Shown here piece by piece: positions 9,494 through 14,823 of a stretch of 14,823 nt of DNA (its first letter is position 1; each line of letters starts with the position of its first letter). The DNA lies in NCBI GenBank assembly GCA_001785175.1, contig MFSY01000048.1:1629-16451 (forward strand), in the 5' to 3' direction. Origin of the DNA: Candidatus Muproteobacteria bacterium RIFCSPHIGHO2_01_FULL_65_16. Lineage in GTDB: Bacteria > Pseudomonadota > Gammaproteobacteria > Acidiferrobacterales > Sulfurifustaceae. A program made the position numbers and the translations under genes. The notes beneath the pieces are model-generated. The model was given only the letters and a program-made list of their open reading frames with translations, ran no database searches and was not told the DNA's origin.

Positions 9494-10630
9494 CTAGCCC
9501 GCGGCCCTTCTGACCGGCGGGCGCAACCGCGCCAACTGCGCCGCGAGCGCGGCGACGAACGCGTCCATTTCGTCCTCGGTGTTGCCGTGTCCGAGGCTCA
9601 CACGGATGGCGCCGCGCGCCAGATCGCGCTCGATTCCCATGGCGCGCAGCACCGGGCTCGGCTCGCGGCTCCCGCTGGAGCAGGCGGCGCCGCTCGCCAC
9701 CGCCATGCCGGCCTGGTCCAGGCCCATGAGCAGCGTCTCGCCGTCAACGCCGCGGGCGCCGAAACCGACGGTGTTGGGCAGGCGCTCGGCGCGCGCGGAA
9801 AAAATCTCGATCCCACCGAGAGCGCGCAACCCGGCCTCGAGGCGCCGGCGCAACTCGGGCATGCGCCGGCCATATTCATCCAGGCGCTCCCGGGCCAGCA
9901 TCGCGGCCGCGCCGAAACCCACGATCCCGGCGACATTCTCGGTTCCGGCGCGCCGGCCCTGCTCCTGGCCGCCGCCGCTCAATAACGGCTCGATCTCGAC
10001 CGCCTTGTCCACAATCAGCGCGCCCACGCCCTTCGGCCCGTACAGCTTGTGCGCCGAGAGGCTCAGCAGCTGCGCGCCGGTGGCGGCAAAATCCACGTTG
10101 ATCTTACCGGCGGCCTGCACCGCGTCGGTATGCAGGATGGCGCCGGCGCGGCGCGCGGCCGCGCCCACGGCGGCGATATCCTGAATCACGCCGGTTTCAT
10201 TGTTGGCCAGCATCACCGATACGAGCGTCGTTCCCGGCGCGAGCGCGTCCACGACCACGCGCCCCTCGGAATCCACGTCCAGGATGTCGCGCCGCCAGCC
10301 GCGGCGGGTCAGCGCGGCGGCCGCCTTGGCAACGGATGGGTGCTCGGTCGCGCCGATGGCGAGCCGGCCCGGCCGGCACGCGGCCGCGACGCCCTTGATG
10401 GCGAGATTGTTGGCCTCGGTGCCGCCGCCGGTGAAAATTACTTGCGTGGGATGGGAGTTGACGAGCGCGGCGACCTGTTCCCGCGCCGTCTCGACGGCGG
10501 CGCGCGCCAGGCGACCGAAGCGGTGAACACTGGAGGGATTGCCGTAGTGCCCGCGCAGGTAGGGCAACATCGCCTCGAGCGCGCGCTCATCCAGCGGCGT
10601 GGTCGCGTTGTGGTCGAGATAGACCGGCAT
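9494..10630 (-). CDS. Second cysteine desulfurase (NifS/IscS-like paralogue)
   Basis: This is a second class V aminotransferase-fold cysteine desulfurase of 378 residues, between iscR and iscS. Motifs: [52 protein letters not shown] lysine Lys195 ([12 protein letters not shown]), [15 protein letters not shown], and catalytic Cys317 in [16 protein letters not shown]. Compared with the adjacent IscS it is 26 residues shorter, lacks the IscU-docking tail, and has SSGSREPS in place of TSASLEPS, which resembles the NifS/group I desulfurases. All catalytic residues are present, so it should be active. It starts 20 bp after iscR behind GGCGGG. Cysteine desulfurase duplication at this site occurs in other high-GC proteobacteria, but its acceptor is not shown by the sequence. 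I give no symbol because iscS is already assigned. Confidence 0.93.
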   Translation of the reverse strand: MPVYLDHNATTPLDERALEAMLPYLRGHYGNPSSVHRFGRLARAAVETAREQVAALVNSHPTQVIFTGGGTEANNLAIKGVAAACRPGRLAIGATEHPSVAKAAAALTRRGWRRDILDVDSEGRVVVDALAPGTTLVSVMLANNETGVIQDIAAVGAAARRAGAILHTDAVQAAGKINVDFAATGAQLLSLSAHKLYGPKGVGALIVDKAVEIEPLLSGGGQEQGRRAGTENVAGIVGFGAAAMLARERLDEYGRRMPELRRRLEAGLRALGGIEIFSARAERLPNTVGFGARGVDGETLLMGLDQAGMAVASGAACSSGSREPSPVLRAMGIERDLARGAIRVSLGHGNTEDEMDAFVAALAAQLARLRPPVRRAAG

Positions 10631-10650
10631 GACCCGCCGCCCGCCGCGGC

Positions 10651-11106
10651 TCAGTGCGCCGCGGCCTGGCTGCGGCTCTCCAGCCGCGAGGCGACCTCCT
10701 GCACGTGCGGGCGGGACACGAGATCGGCCAGGGTTATCCCGCTCAGGAACTCGTGGATGCGCTCGCTCAGGTCTTCCCACAGTTGATGCGTCAGGCAGGT
10801 CTCGTCGCCGTGGCAGTTCTTCTCGCCGCCGCAGCGCCGGGCGTCAATATTTTCATTTATGGCGACGATGATCTCGGCCACGGAGATCTTGGATGGATCC
10901 AGCGCCAGGTTGTAGCCGCCGCCGGGCCCGCGCACGCTGTCCACGAGGCCGCTGCGGCGCAGGCGCGCGAACAGTTGCTCGAGGTACGACAGCGAAATCC
11001 CCTGGCGTTTGGCGATGTCGGCCAGCGTCACCGCGCCCTTCTCGTACCGCAGCGCCAGATCGAGCATGGCGGTTACGGCATAACGTCCTTTGGTTGTGAG
11101 TTTCAT
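10651..11106 (-). CDS. iscR: Fe-S-responsive Rrf2-family transcriptional regulator IscR
   Basis: IscR senses iron-sulfur status through a [2Fe-2S] cluster and controls the isc operon; the holo form represses through type-1 sites and both forms bind type-2 sites. The 151-residue protein has the winged-helix domain ([49 protein letters not shown]) and the cluster ligands Cys92, Cys98, Cys104 and His107 ([18 protein letters not shown]), all at E. coli positions. The C-terminal tail is about 10 residues shorter than in E. coli. It is the first gene after its own promoter and starts at the ATG at 11106 behind GATGGGAA. Two near-consensus type-1 boxes lie upstream, at its own promoter and at the cysE promoter. 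Confidence 0.98.
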   Translation of the reverse strand: MKLTTKGRYAVTAMLDLALRYEKGAVTLADIAKRQGISLSYLEQLFARLRRSGLVDSVRGPGGGYNLALDPSKISVAEIIVAINENIDARRCGGEKNCHGDETCLTHQLWEDLSERIHEFLSGITLADLVSRPHVQEVASRLESRSQAAAH

Positions 11107-11136
11107 GAATTCATTCCCATCAGGTTGCGTGATTTC

Positions 11137-11164
11137 ATTCTACATACCCGATAGATTTAGTCAA
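11137..11164 (-). promoter_or_regulatory. iscR promoter (sigma-70-like)
   Basis: On the minus strand, TTGACT (-35, 11159-11164) is followed by a 16-bp spacer and TAGAAT (-10, 11137-11142), about 30 bp before the iscR ATG. The -35 hexamer is inside an IscR type-1 box, and it begins right after the cysE stop codon (11165-11167). This geometry matches direct repression by holo-IscR. Confidence 0.7.
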
Positions 11165-11168
11165 CTAT
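11144..11168 (-). promoter_or_regulatory. IscR type-1 binding site at the iscR promoter
   Basis: The 25-bp site has half-sites ATAGTTGACT and TATCGGGTAT around five A/T-rich bases. Against the E. coli type-1 consensus (ATASYYGACT / AGTCRRSTAT halves), 23 of 25 positions agree; only the first two bases of the second half differ. It covers the -35 hexamer and the cysE stop codon, so repression would be autoregulatory, as in E. coli. Confidence 0.8.
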
Positions 11169-11956
11169 TCCTTTGGGGAGCCTCCCGACCCTCCCGCAGT
11201 GGTGTCCGACGCGGAATTTTCGAGGTTATTTACATCCAGCTCGGGCAGATCGAGATTCACCTTTATATTCGCTTTCCCGAGCGCGTTCGAGAGGATTTTC
11301 AATTTTTGATCAACAAGATGCATGTGGTCGAGCATGAGGTCAATCGCGTGCGCGACCGGGTCGGGCATCTGCGGCGTCAGGCCGTAGGCGTCAAAACCCA
11401 GCTTCTCGGCCATGGCCGCACGCTGTTTCGATCTGGAGTCGTCCCGCGGCGTGACCACGCGCCCGGGGATACCCACCACGGTCGCGCCGGGCGGGATGTC
11501 CTTGACGACCACGGAGTTGGAGCCGATGCGGGCGTTGTCGCCGATCTGGATCGGACCGAGTATCTTGGCCCCCGCCCCGACGACGATGTTGTCCCCGAGG
11601 GTCGGATGGCGCTTTTCTTTTTTCCAGGTCGTGCCGCCGAGCGTGACGCCGTGATAGAGCGTGCAATCATCGCCGATCTCCGCGGTCTCGCCGATCACGA
11701 CGCCCATCCCGTGGTCAATGAAAAAACGCCGGCCGATCTTCGCCGCGGGATGGATCTCGACGCCGGTGAGCCAGCGCCCGAGCTGCGCCAGCATGCGCGC
11801 GAGCCACTTGAGGCGCCAGCTCCACAGCCGATGGGAGACCCGATGCAGCGCGAGCGCGTGCACGCCCGGATACGCGGTCAACACCTCCAGTGTCGAACGC
11901 GCCGCCGGGTCGCGCTGAAACACGCTGTCTATATATTCGCGCAGGCCTTTAAACAT
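11165..11956 (-). CDS. cysE: Serine O-acetyltransferase
   Basis: CysE makes O-acetylserine from serine and acetyl-CoA, the committed step of cysteine synthesis. The 263-residue protein begins [21 protein letters not shown] and has a left-handed beta-helix domain with hexapeptide repeats: [43 protein letters not shown] (His82 the probable catalytic base), [29 protein letters not shown]. The C-terminus continues as a long helix and a polar tail. In the HPAAKIG motif the acid is Glu rather than E. coli's Asp, as in the shorter EpsC-like enzymes. A GTG at 11965 is an alternative start giving three more residues; neither has a clear Shine-Dalgarno sequence. The stop abuts the iscR promoter. An IscR box and TTGACA promoter lie upstream, behind a long leader hairpin. 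It probably supplies cysteine for the two desulfurases. Confidence 0.95.
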   Translation of the reverse strand: MFKGLREYIDSVFQRDPAARSTLEVLTAYPGVHALALHRVSHRLWSWRLKWLARMLAQLGRWLTGVEIHPAAKIGRRFFIDHGMGVVIGETAEIGDDCTLYHGVTLGGTTWKKEKRHPTLGDNIVVGAGAKILGPIQIGDNARIGSNSVVVKDIPPGATVVGIPGRVVTPRDDSRSKQRAAMAEKLGFDAYGLTPQMPDPVAHAIDLMLDHMHLVDQKLKILSNALGKANIKVNLDLPELDVNNLENSASDTTAGGSGGSPKE

Positions 11957-12001
11957 AAAAAGCACATTTGAAGATTACGTTTTATCAACGGAACATCTGG
12001 C

Positions 12002-12080
12002 TCACCGCAGAGGCGCGGAGGCGCGGAGTTGATTGAAACAAAAACTGATTTTTCTCTGCGTCTCAGCGTCTCTGCGGTGA
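12002..12080. repeat. 27-bp imperfect inverted repeat (long hairpin) in the cysE leader
   Basis: Arms at 12002-12028 (TCACCGCAGAGGCGCGGAGG...) and 12054-12080 are inverted copies; the reverse of the right arm begins TCACCGCAGAGACGCTGAGA. Of 27 positions 23 match, and the first 11 are identical. The arms are internally 8-bp periodic (GAGGCGCG-type units). From the predicted cysE promoter this would lie in the mRNA leader as a long stem-loop about 45 nt before the start codon. The TCACCGCAGAG motif is a repeat type common in proteobacterial intergenic DNA; a partial copy lies at 13792-13814. Confidence 0.8.
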
Positions 12081-12117
12081 AAATCATGCTTTCAGCAATT
12101 TTCGTGATCCCATAAAA

Positions 12118-12147
12118 ATTAGACCAATAACTGACTGTTTTTGTCAA
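12118..12147 (-). promoter_or_regulatory. cysE promoter (sigma-70-like)
   Basis: On the minus strand TTGACA (12142-12147, a perfect -35) is followed by an 18-bp spacer and TCTAAT (12118-12123, five of six). The -35 overlaps the trmJ stop codon (12144-12146). A start near 12111 gives a leader of about 155 nt containing the 27-bp inverted repeat. The surrounding sequence is AT-rich compared with the genes. Confidence 0.65.
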
Positions 12148-12151
12148 GAAT
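12127..12151 (-). promoter_or_regulatory. Predicted IscR type-1 binding site at the cysE promoter
   Basis: Half-sites ATTCTTGACA and AGTCAGTTAT surround AAAAC. Scored by eye against the 25-bp type-1 consensus, 22 positions agree (mismatches at positions 3, 10 and 22). The -35 hexamer begins at position 5 of the box, the same register as at the iscR promoter. The site overlaps the end of trmJ, so part of it is coding sequence. Confidence 0.65.
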
Positions 12152-12854
12152 TCTCGCGCCGCGTCTGCACGGCGGTCAGTATACCGCGCAGGATATTAAG
12201 CTCGTTACGATCGAGGCCGGCGCGGTTGAACAACCGCACCAGCCGGCGCATCAGCAGCCGCGGGTTGGAAGGGTCGAGGAAGCCGGTCTGGACCAGCACC
12301 TGTTCCAGGTGGCGGTAAAACTGGCGCATGTCCTCATGGCTGACGGGCGTCGCGACGCGATCCTTTTGCTCCAGGCTGCGCCGACCGGCCAGATAAATCT
12401 CGTAGGCCAGAACCTGCACGGCGGCGGCGAGATTCAGCGACGGAAAAGCCGGGCTGGCCGGAATCTGGACGACGAAACAGCACCGCTCCAGCTCCGCGTT
12501 GGTCAGGCCGGTCCGTTCCTGGCCGAACACCAGCGCCGCCGGGCCGGCGGCGGCGATCAGTTTCTCCGCGCACGCCTTCGGCTCGAGCAGCGGCCATTCG
12601 ATCCGACGCGCGCGCGCGCTGGCGCCGATGACCAGGTGACAGTCGGCGAGCGCCGCGTCGAGAGAATCACGGGTCACCGCGCGCGCGAGGACGTCCTCCG
12701 CGCCCACGGCGCGCGCCCGCGCCTCGGCGGCGACAAAATTTTCCGGCGCCACCAGGTGGAGATTCTCCAGACCCATGTTCTTCATGGCGCGCGCGGCGGC
12801 GCCGATATTACCGGGGTGCGTGGGCCGGACCAGGACAATGCGAATATTCTTCAT
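12144..12854 (-). CDS. trmJ: tRNA (cytidine/uridine-2'-O-)-methyltransferase TrmJ
   Basis: TrmJ is a SPOUT-fold, dimeric, SAM-dependent enzyme that 2'-O-methylates position 32 of several tRNAs. The 236-residue product begins MKNIRIVLVRPTHPGNIGAAARAMKNMGL, with the first SPOUT motif; LVFGQERTGLTNAEL forms the SAM-binding knot loop and IPASPAFPSLNLAAAVQVLAYEI the third motif. The C-terminal extension (EDMRQFYRHLEQVLVQTGFL, RRLVRLFNRAGL) is characteristic of TrmJ over TrmL. The ATG at 12854 is the natural start; a reading to 12911 is only intergenic. It is divergent from suhB and sits before cysE-iscR, matching the suhB-trmJ-isc synteny known in gammaproteobacteria. Confidence 0.95.
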   Translation of the reverse strand: MKNIRIVLVRPTHPGNIGAAARAMKNMGLENLHLVAPENFVAAEARARAVGAEDVLARAVTRDSLDAALADCHLVIGASARARRIEWPLLEPKACAEKLIAAAGPAALVFGQERTGLTNAELERCCFVVQIPASPAFPSLNLAAAVQVLAYEIYLAGRRSLEQKDRVATPVSHEDMRQFYRHLEQVLVQTGFLDPSNPRLLMRRLVRLFNRAGLDRNELNILRGILTAVQTRRENS

Positions 12855-12883
12855 CGAGACGTGCTGCTTCTCCCGCCGGCTGC

Positions 12884-12912
12884 TTTCAACGAACCAGCGC
12901 GGCCTATACAAT
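12884..12912 (+). promoter_or_regulatory. Candidate suhB promoter
   Basis: TTTCAA (12884-12889) with a 17-bp spacer and TACAAT (12907-12912, five of six) lies about 40 bp before the suhB ATG in the 98-bp gap between the divergent trmJ and suhB genes. The -35 is weak. I find no equally good hexamer pair for trmJ on the other strand. Confidence 0.4.
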
Positions 12913-12952
12913 GACGGCGTCTTTCGCCCCTTTACAATCCGGAACCGCCACC

Positions 12953-13750
12953 ATGCACCCGATGCTCAATACGGCGATCAAGGCCGCGCGCCGCGCCGGC
13001 GGCGTTATTATGCGCCATCTCGACCGGCTTGAGCGCCTCACCGTCGAAACCAAGGGGCGTAACGACTTCGTCAGCGAGGTTGACCGGCAGGCGGAGGCGG
13101 AAATCATCCACATACTGCGCACCGCCTATCCCGATCACGCGATCCTGGCTGAGGAGACCGGCGCCCAGCCGGGTGATCACTACCAGTGGGTCATAGACCC
13201 GCTCGACGGGACCACCAATTTCCTCCACGGCTACCCGCAGTTCGGCGTCTCCATCGCCCTGCGGCACAAGGGCCGGCTGGAGCAGGCCGTGGTGTTCGAT
13301 CCGCACAAGAACGAGCTGTTCACCGCCGGCCGCGGCCAGGGGGCGCATCTCAACGACCGGCGCATCCGGGTGAGCAAGATCACGGAGCTGGAGCTGGCCC
13401 TGCTCGGCACCGGCTTCCCCTTCCGTTCCAACGAATATCTCGAGATCTGGATCAACACCCTGCGCGAGCTGCTCACGCGCACCAGCGGTATCCGCCGCGC
13501 CGGCTCGGCGTCGCTGGATCTGGCGCATGTCGCCTGCGGCCGCTTCGACGGCTTCTGGGAATTCGGCCTGAGCCCCTGGGACATGGCGGCCGGCTGCCTC
13601 CTGATCCAGGAGGCCGGGGGCATGGTGAGCGATTTCGCCGGCGGGCAAAACTACCTGGAGAGTGGGAACATCGTGGCGGGCGCTCCGAAAATATTCGACG
13701 CCATGCTGCGCCACATCCAGCTCCATCTGCCGCCGGAATGGAAACGCTGA
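12953..13750 (+). CDS. suhB: Inositol-1-monophosphatase family protein SuhB
   Basis: SuhB belongs to the Mg2+-dependent inositol monophosphatase superfamily; in E. coli it also joins the rRNA antitermination complex. The 265-residue protein (E. coli 267) starts MHPMLNTAIKAARRAGGVIM and has the metal-binding signatures GRNDFVSEVD, AEETG (Glu67), IDPLDGTTNFLHGYP (Asp82, Asp85) and SPWDMAAGCLLIQEAGG (Asp210). The ATG at 12953 was chosen over one at 12911 because family proteins begin near it and GGAA lies 9 bp upstream; the longer frame crosses the candidate promoter. It is the only complete plus-strand gene here and its 3' side is followed by repeats and hairpins. Confidence 0.96.
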   Translation: MHPMLNTAIKAARRAGGVIMRHLDRLERLTVETKGRNDFVSEVDRQAEAEIIHILRTAYPDHAILAEETGAQPGDHYQWVIDPLDGTTNFLHGYPQFGVSIALRHKGRLEQAVVFDPHKNELFTAGRGQGAHLNDRRIRVSKITELELALLGTGFPFRSNEYLEIWINTLRELLTRTSGIRRAGSASLDLAHVACGRFDGFWEFGLSPWDMAAGCLLIQEAGGMVSDFAGGQNYLESGNIVAGAPKIFDAMLRHIQLHLPPEWKR

Positions 13751-13791
13751 CGGCCTGGCGCTTCTTCTCCTAAGGTCTGATTTATGACTAC

Positions 13792-13814
13792 TCACCGCGG
13801 AGGCGCGGAGAAAA
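13792..13814 (+). repeat. Partial copy of the TCACCGCAGAG repeat
   Basis: TCACCGCGGAGGCGCGGAG followed by AAAA matches one arm of the 12002-12080 inverted repeat over 19 bases with one change, and the AAAA tail matches the flank of the other arm. No partner arm is seen nearby, so it is a half element, 40 bp after suhB. Confidence 0.75.
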
Positions 13815-13816
13815 TA

Positions 13817-13858
13817 AGCAATTGGCAATTAGCGATCAGCTATCAGCGGTCAGCTTGA
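13817..13858 (+). repeat. Six-unit degenerate heptanucleotide array
   Basis: Six consecutive 7-mers: AGCAATT, GGCAATT, AGCGATC, AGCTATC, AGCGGTC, AGCTTGA. The AGC phase is kept in almost every unit while the other bases vary. The same phase and unit type occurs in the iscS-iscU spacer. Adjoins the half TCACCGC repeat. Function unknown. Confidence 0.75.
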
Positions 13859-13951
13859 ATCGCGCCCCAAGGGCTCGTCGAACACCGAAGGGCACCAGAA
13901 GCACAGGTCTGAGGTGTGTGCTTTGCTTGGGTCCCCGTATGGCGCGCCCAC
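13859..13951. other. Intergenic tract after suhB, no gene seen
   Basis: GC-rich sequence between the heptamer array and the branched-hairpin region. It has no convincing stem longer than 5 bp apart from a short GGCGCGCC palindrome (13941-13948). Open frames run through it in several registers but have no start signal or recognisable family. It may be the proximal part of the structured element that follows. Confidence 0.4.
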
Positions 13952-14065
13952 GCACCGCAAGGTTCCGGGCAAGCGCCCCGAAGGGGGCGCGGACAGGATG
14001 TCCGCGCCTGATCTTCGAGGCCGGATGCCTCGTAGATCAGCGCCGGGTCCCGGAACCGCGGATGC
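13952..14065. repeat. Multi-branched inverted-repeat structure (closing stem with internal hairpins)
   Basis: A closing stem pairs GGTTCCGGG (13961-13969) with CCCGGAACC (14049-14057) and can extend outward through CCGC/GCGG and GCA/TGC with small bulges. Inside are a GCGCCCC/GGGGCGC hairpin (13973-13990), a GCGCGGACA/TGTCCGCGC hairpin with loop GGA (13987-14007), and a 13-position TGATCTTCGAGGC/GCCTCGTAGATCA hairpin with one mismatch (14009-14039). The first two share bases 13987-13990, so full forms are mutually exclusive. Such nesting suggests a structured RNA or a mobile repeat; neither is proven. Confidence 0.7.
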
Positions 14066-14103
14066 GGGGGAGTATTCGCGCCATCCGGGGTGTCCTTTCT
14101 TCT

Positions 14104-14139
14104 GGTTACTCTTCTTTGGACAAGCAAAGAAGAGTAACC
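14104..14139. repeat. Perfect 15-bp hairpin, loop GACAAG
   Basis: GGTTACTCTTCTTTG pairs perfectly with CAAAGAAGAGTAACC around a 6-base loop. There is no following T-run on either strand, so it is not a classic terminator. I recall similar GGTTACT...AGTAACC palindromes as dispersed repeats in beta- and gammaproteobacteria, where both strands are often mis-annotated as small proteins containing GQAKKSN-like strings; one such frame crosses here. Confidence 0.75.
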
Positions 14140-14150
14140 CTGGGTGCGGG

Positions 14151-14194
14151 GCGGGAGCATCCCGCATTCAAATAAACGCCGCCCGCAGGGCGGC
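14151..14194. repeat. Two short GC-rich hairpins with GCA loops
   Basis: GCGGGA-GCA-TCCCGC (14151-14165) and GCCGCCC-GCA-GGGCGGC (14178-14194) are perfect hairpins sharing the same three-base loop. They continue the hairpin series between the convergent suhB and PilZ-like genes. The AT-rich step between them (TTCAAATAAA) is the only notable break. Confidence 0.6.
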
Positions 14195-14253
14195 TCGATC
14201 TGTGGTGGTGGGCATGTCTGACCCACTCAAATTTCAACAGAGACAAGAATGAA

Positions 14254-14282
14254 GCAAAGCAAAAATCGCTTCTTTGCTTTGC
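14254..14282. repeat. 10-bp hairpin GCAAAGCAAA/TTTGCTTTGC
   Basis: The arms 14254-14263 and 14273-14282 are perfect complements around a 9-base loop; GAAGC/GCTTC offers an alternative pairing using the loop. It stands 3 bp from the next hairpin and could act with it as a transcription stop between convergent genes. Confidence 0.55.
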
Positions 14283-14285
14283 GTG

Positions 14286-14316
14286 GCTGAAAAAGTCCTG
14301 GATGGACTTTTTCAGC
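14286..14316 (-). terminator. Terminator-like 13-bp hairpin after the PilZ-like gene
   Basis: GCTGAAAAAGTCC and GGACTTTTTCAGC pair perfectly around TGGAT (minus-strand loop ATCCA). It begins 6 bases after the stop of the minus-strand gene. The T-run lies inside the stem, not after it, so it is not a canonical intrinsic terminator, but position and strength suggest a 3' end function for either strand. Similar GCTGAAAAAGTCC palindromes are, to my recollection, common dispersed repeats. Confidence 0.5.
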
Positions 14317-14322
14317 AACCTG

Positions 14323-14823
14323 CTAGATATCCGCAAACACGAACTGCTCGAAGGCGTGCGTGCGTTCGAGCAGCCGCTGCGCCCGCACCCGCCGTGGCGG
14401 AAGACCGTCCTCCAGCAGCTGATAATCCGTTCCCGGCTGATAAAGGCCGCGCGTCACCACGAGCGTCGGCGGGCGCTGCGCGGCCTCGACCGCTGGTAGC
14501 AGCAGCGCCTGGACAAAGCGCGTGTCTCCCGCCGCCCTCGGCGCCAGCGGTTTCACCGCCACCGGTCGGACCGAAGACGCCAACAGCTCCACGCCCATCT
14601 CGAGGCCGCCGCCCGTGAGGCTCTTGAGCCAACGGGCCACGCCCGCGCTCCAGCGGCCGGGCTCGGTCATGCGCTGAAAACCGAGCAGGTCGCCGACGCG
14701 CACGTGCGTGCCGCTCGCTCCGCTCTGCGCCAGCAGCATACCGCTCGGCCCCACATCCCGGACCTGCCAGCGATCAATGCGGTAGAGCTCCTGCCGCCGG
14801 GGATCGTCGTCCGTCACGCTCGC
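14323..14823 (-). CDS. PilZ-like domain protein, C-terminal part (N-terminus beyond window edge)
   Basis: Only the last 166 residues are visible; the frame is open to the window edge, so the GTG at 14817 is probably internal. The segment RIDRWQVRDVGPSGMLLAQSG, then VRVGDLLGFQ, RWSAGVARWLKS and GLEMGVELLASSVRPVAVKPL resembles a PilZ beta-barrel, with DVGPSG in the place of the D/N-x-S-x-x-G motif and MGVELL in the place of the closing strand. An arginine-rich stretch (DDDPRRQELYR) precedes it and may hold the RxxxR part. The rest (TRFVQALLLPA, RAQRLLERTHAFEQFVF) is a beta-rich tail with no motif I know. It may bind cyclic di-GMP or be a degenerate PilZ module at the end of a larger protein. 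Its function is not established by this fragment. Confidence 0.5.
   Translation of the reverse strand, partial: ASVTDDDPRRQELYRIDRWQVRDVGPSGMLLAQSGASGTHVRVGDLLGFQRMTEPGRWSAGVARWLKSLTGGGLEMGVELLASSVRPVAVKPLAPRAAGDTRFVQALLLPAVEAAQRPPTLVVTRGLYQPGTDYQLLEDGLPPRRVRAQRLLERTHAFEQFVFADI

Noticed and set aside
8221..9513. Plus-strand open frame of 430 codons opposite iscS
   Set aside because: Mirrors iscS codon pattern and begins inside the heptamer spacer; no recognisable motif.
12932..13828. Minus-strand frame of 298 codons opposite suhB
   Set aside because: Antisense shadow of a clear inositol monophosphatase family gene.
13817..13858. CRISPR-like array
   Set aside because: Units are contiguous 7-mers without spacers and no cas genes are present.
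13952..14065. tRNA gene from the cloverleaf-like shape
   Set aside because: No anticodon arm, T-loop (TTCGA at the right place) or acceptor CCA; stem sizes do not fit a tRNA.
13914..14252. Plus-strand frame of 112 codons with a GQAKKSN-like string
   Set aside because: It is built from hairpin repeats and has no family support; likely a spurious protein made by a repeat.

Overview
The window is high-GC, densely coded chromosomal DNA from a gammaproteobacterium. The basis is the intact ISC iron-sulfur operon with close Escherichia-type residue conservation (IscR, IscU, IscA, Fdx), flanked by suhB-trmJ on one side and ndk-rlmN-pilF-rodZ-ispG on the other. The high GC and a cysE gene in front of iscR suggest a sulfur- or metal-oxidising-type lineage rather than an enteric one, but genus or order cannot be read from the sequence alone.

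Layout, right to left along the minus strand: trmJ (tRNA methyltransferase), cysE (serine acetyltransferase), iscR, an extra cysteine desulfurase, iscS, iscU, iscA, hscB, hscA, fdx, iscX, then a 350-bp repeat-bearing gap, then ndk, rlmN, pilF, rodZ and a partial ispG. suhB is divergent from trmJ on the plus strand. The right edge holds the C-terminal part of a PilZ-like protein, convergent with suhB. Most operon genes are separated by 0-50 bp, with two 4-bp ATGA overlaps (hscA/fdx and rlmN/pilF).

The genes form a connected physiology. CysE helps make cysteine; the two desulfurases take sulfur from it; IscU/IscA/Fdx/HscA/HscB/IscX build and hand over clusters. RlmN and IspG, two [4Fe-4S] enzymes, lie in the next gene cluster. 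IscR regulates the block. I read two near-consensus type-1 IscR boxes, one at the iscR promoter and one at a promoter in front of cysE, both overlapping the -35 hexamer in the same register. This places cysteine supply under the iron-sulfur sensor.

The non-coding part is unusually rich in structure: a 30-bp inverted repeat enclosing a REP doublet at the iscX 3' end; face-to-face heptanucleotide arrays between iscS and iscU; a heptanucleotide array after suhB; a 27-bp imperfect hairpin in the predicted cysE leader with a partial copy after suhB; and a 460-bp multi-hairpin tract between suhB and the PilZ-like gene. I see no CRISPR array, phage, transposase, rRNA or tRNA gene. No wholly new gene system is evident; the main candidates for novelty are the regulatory wiring and the structured repeats.
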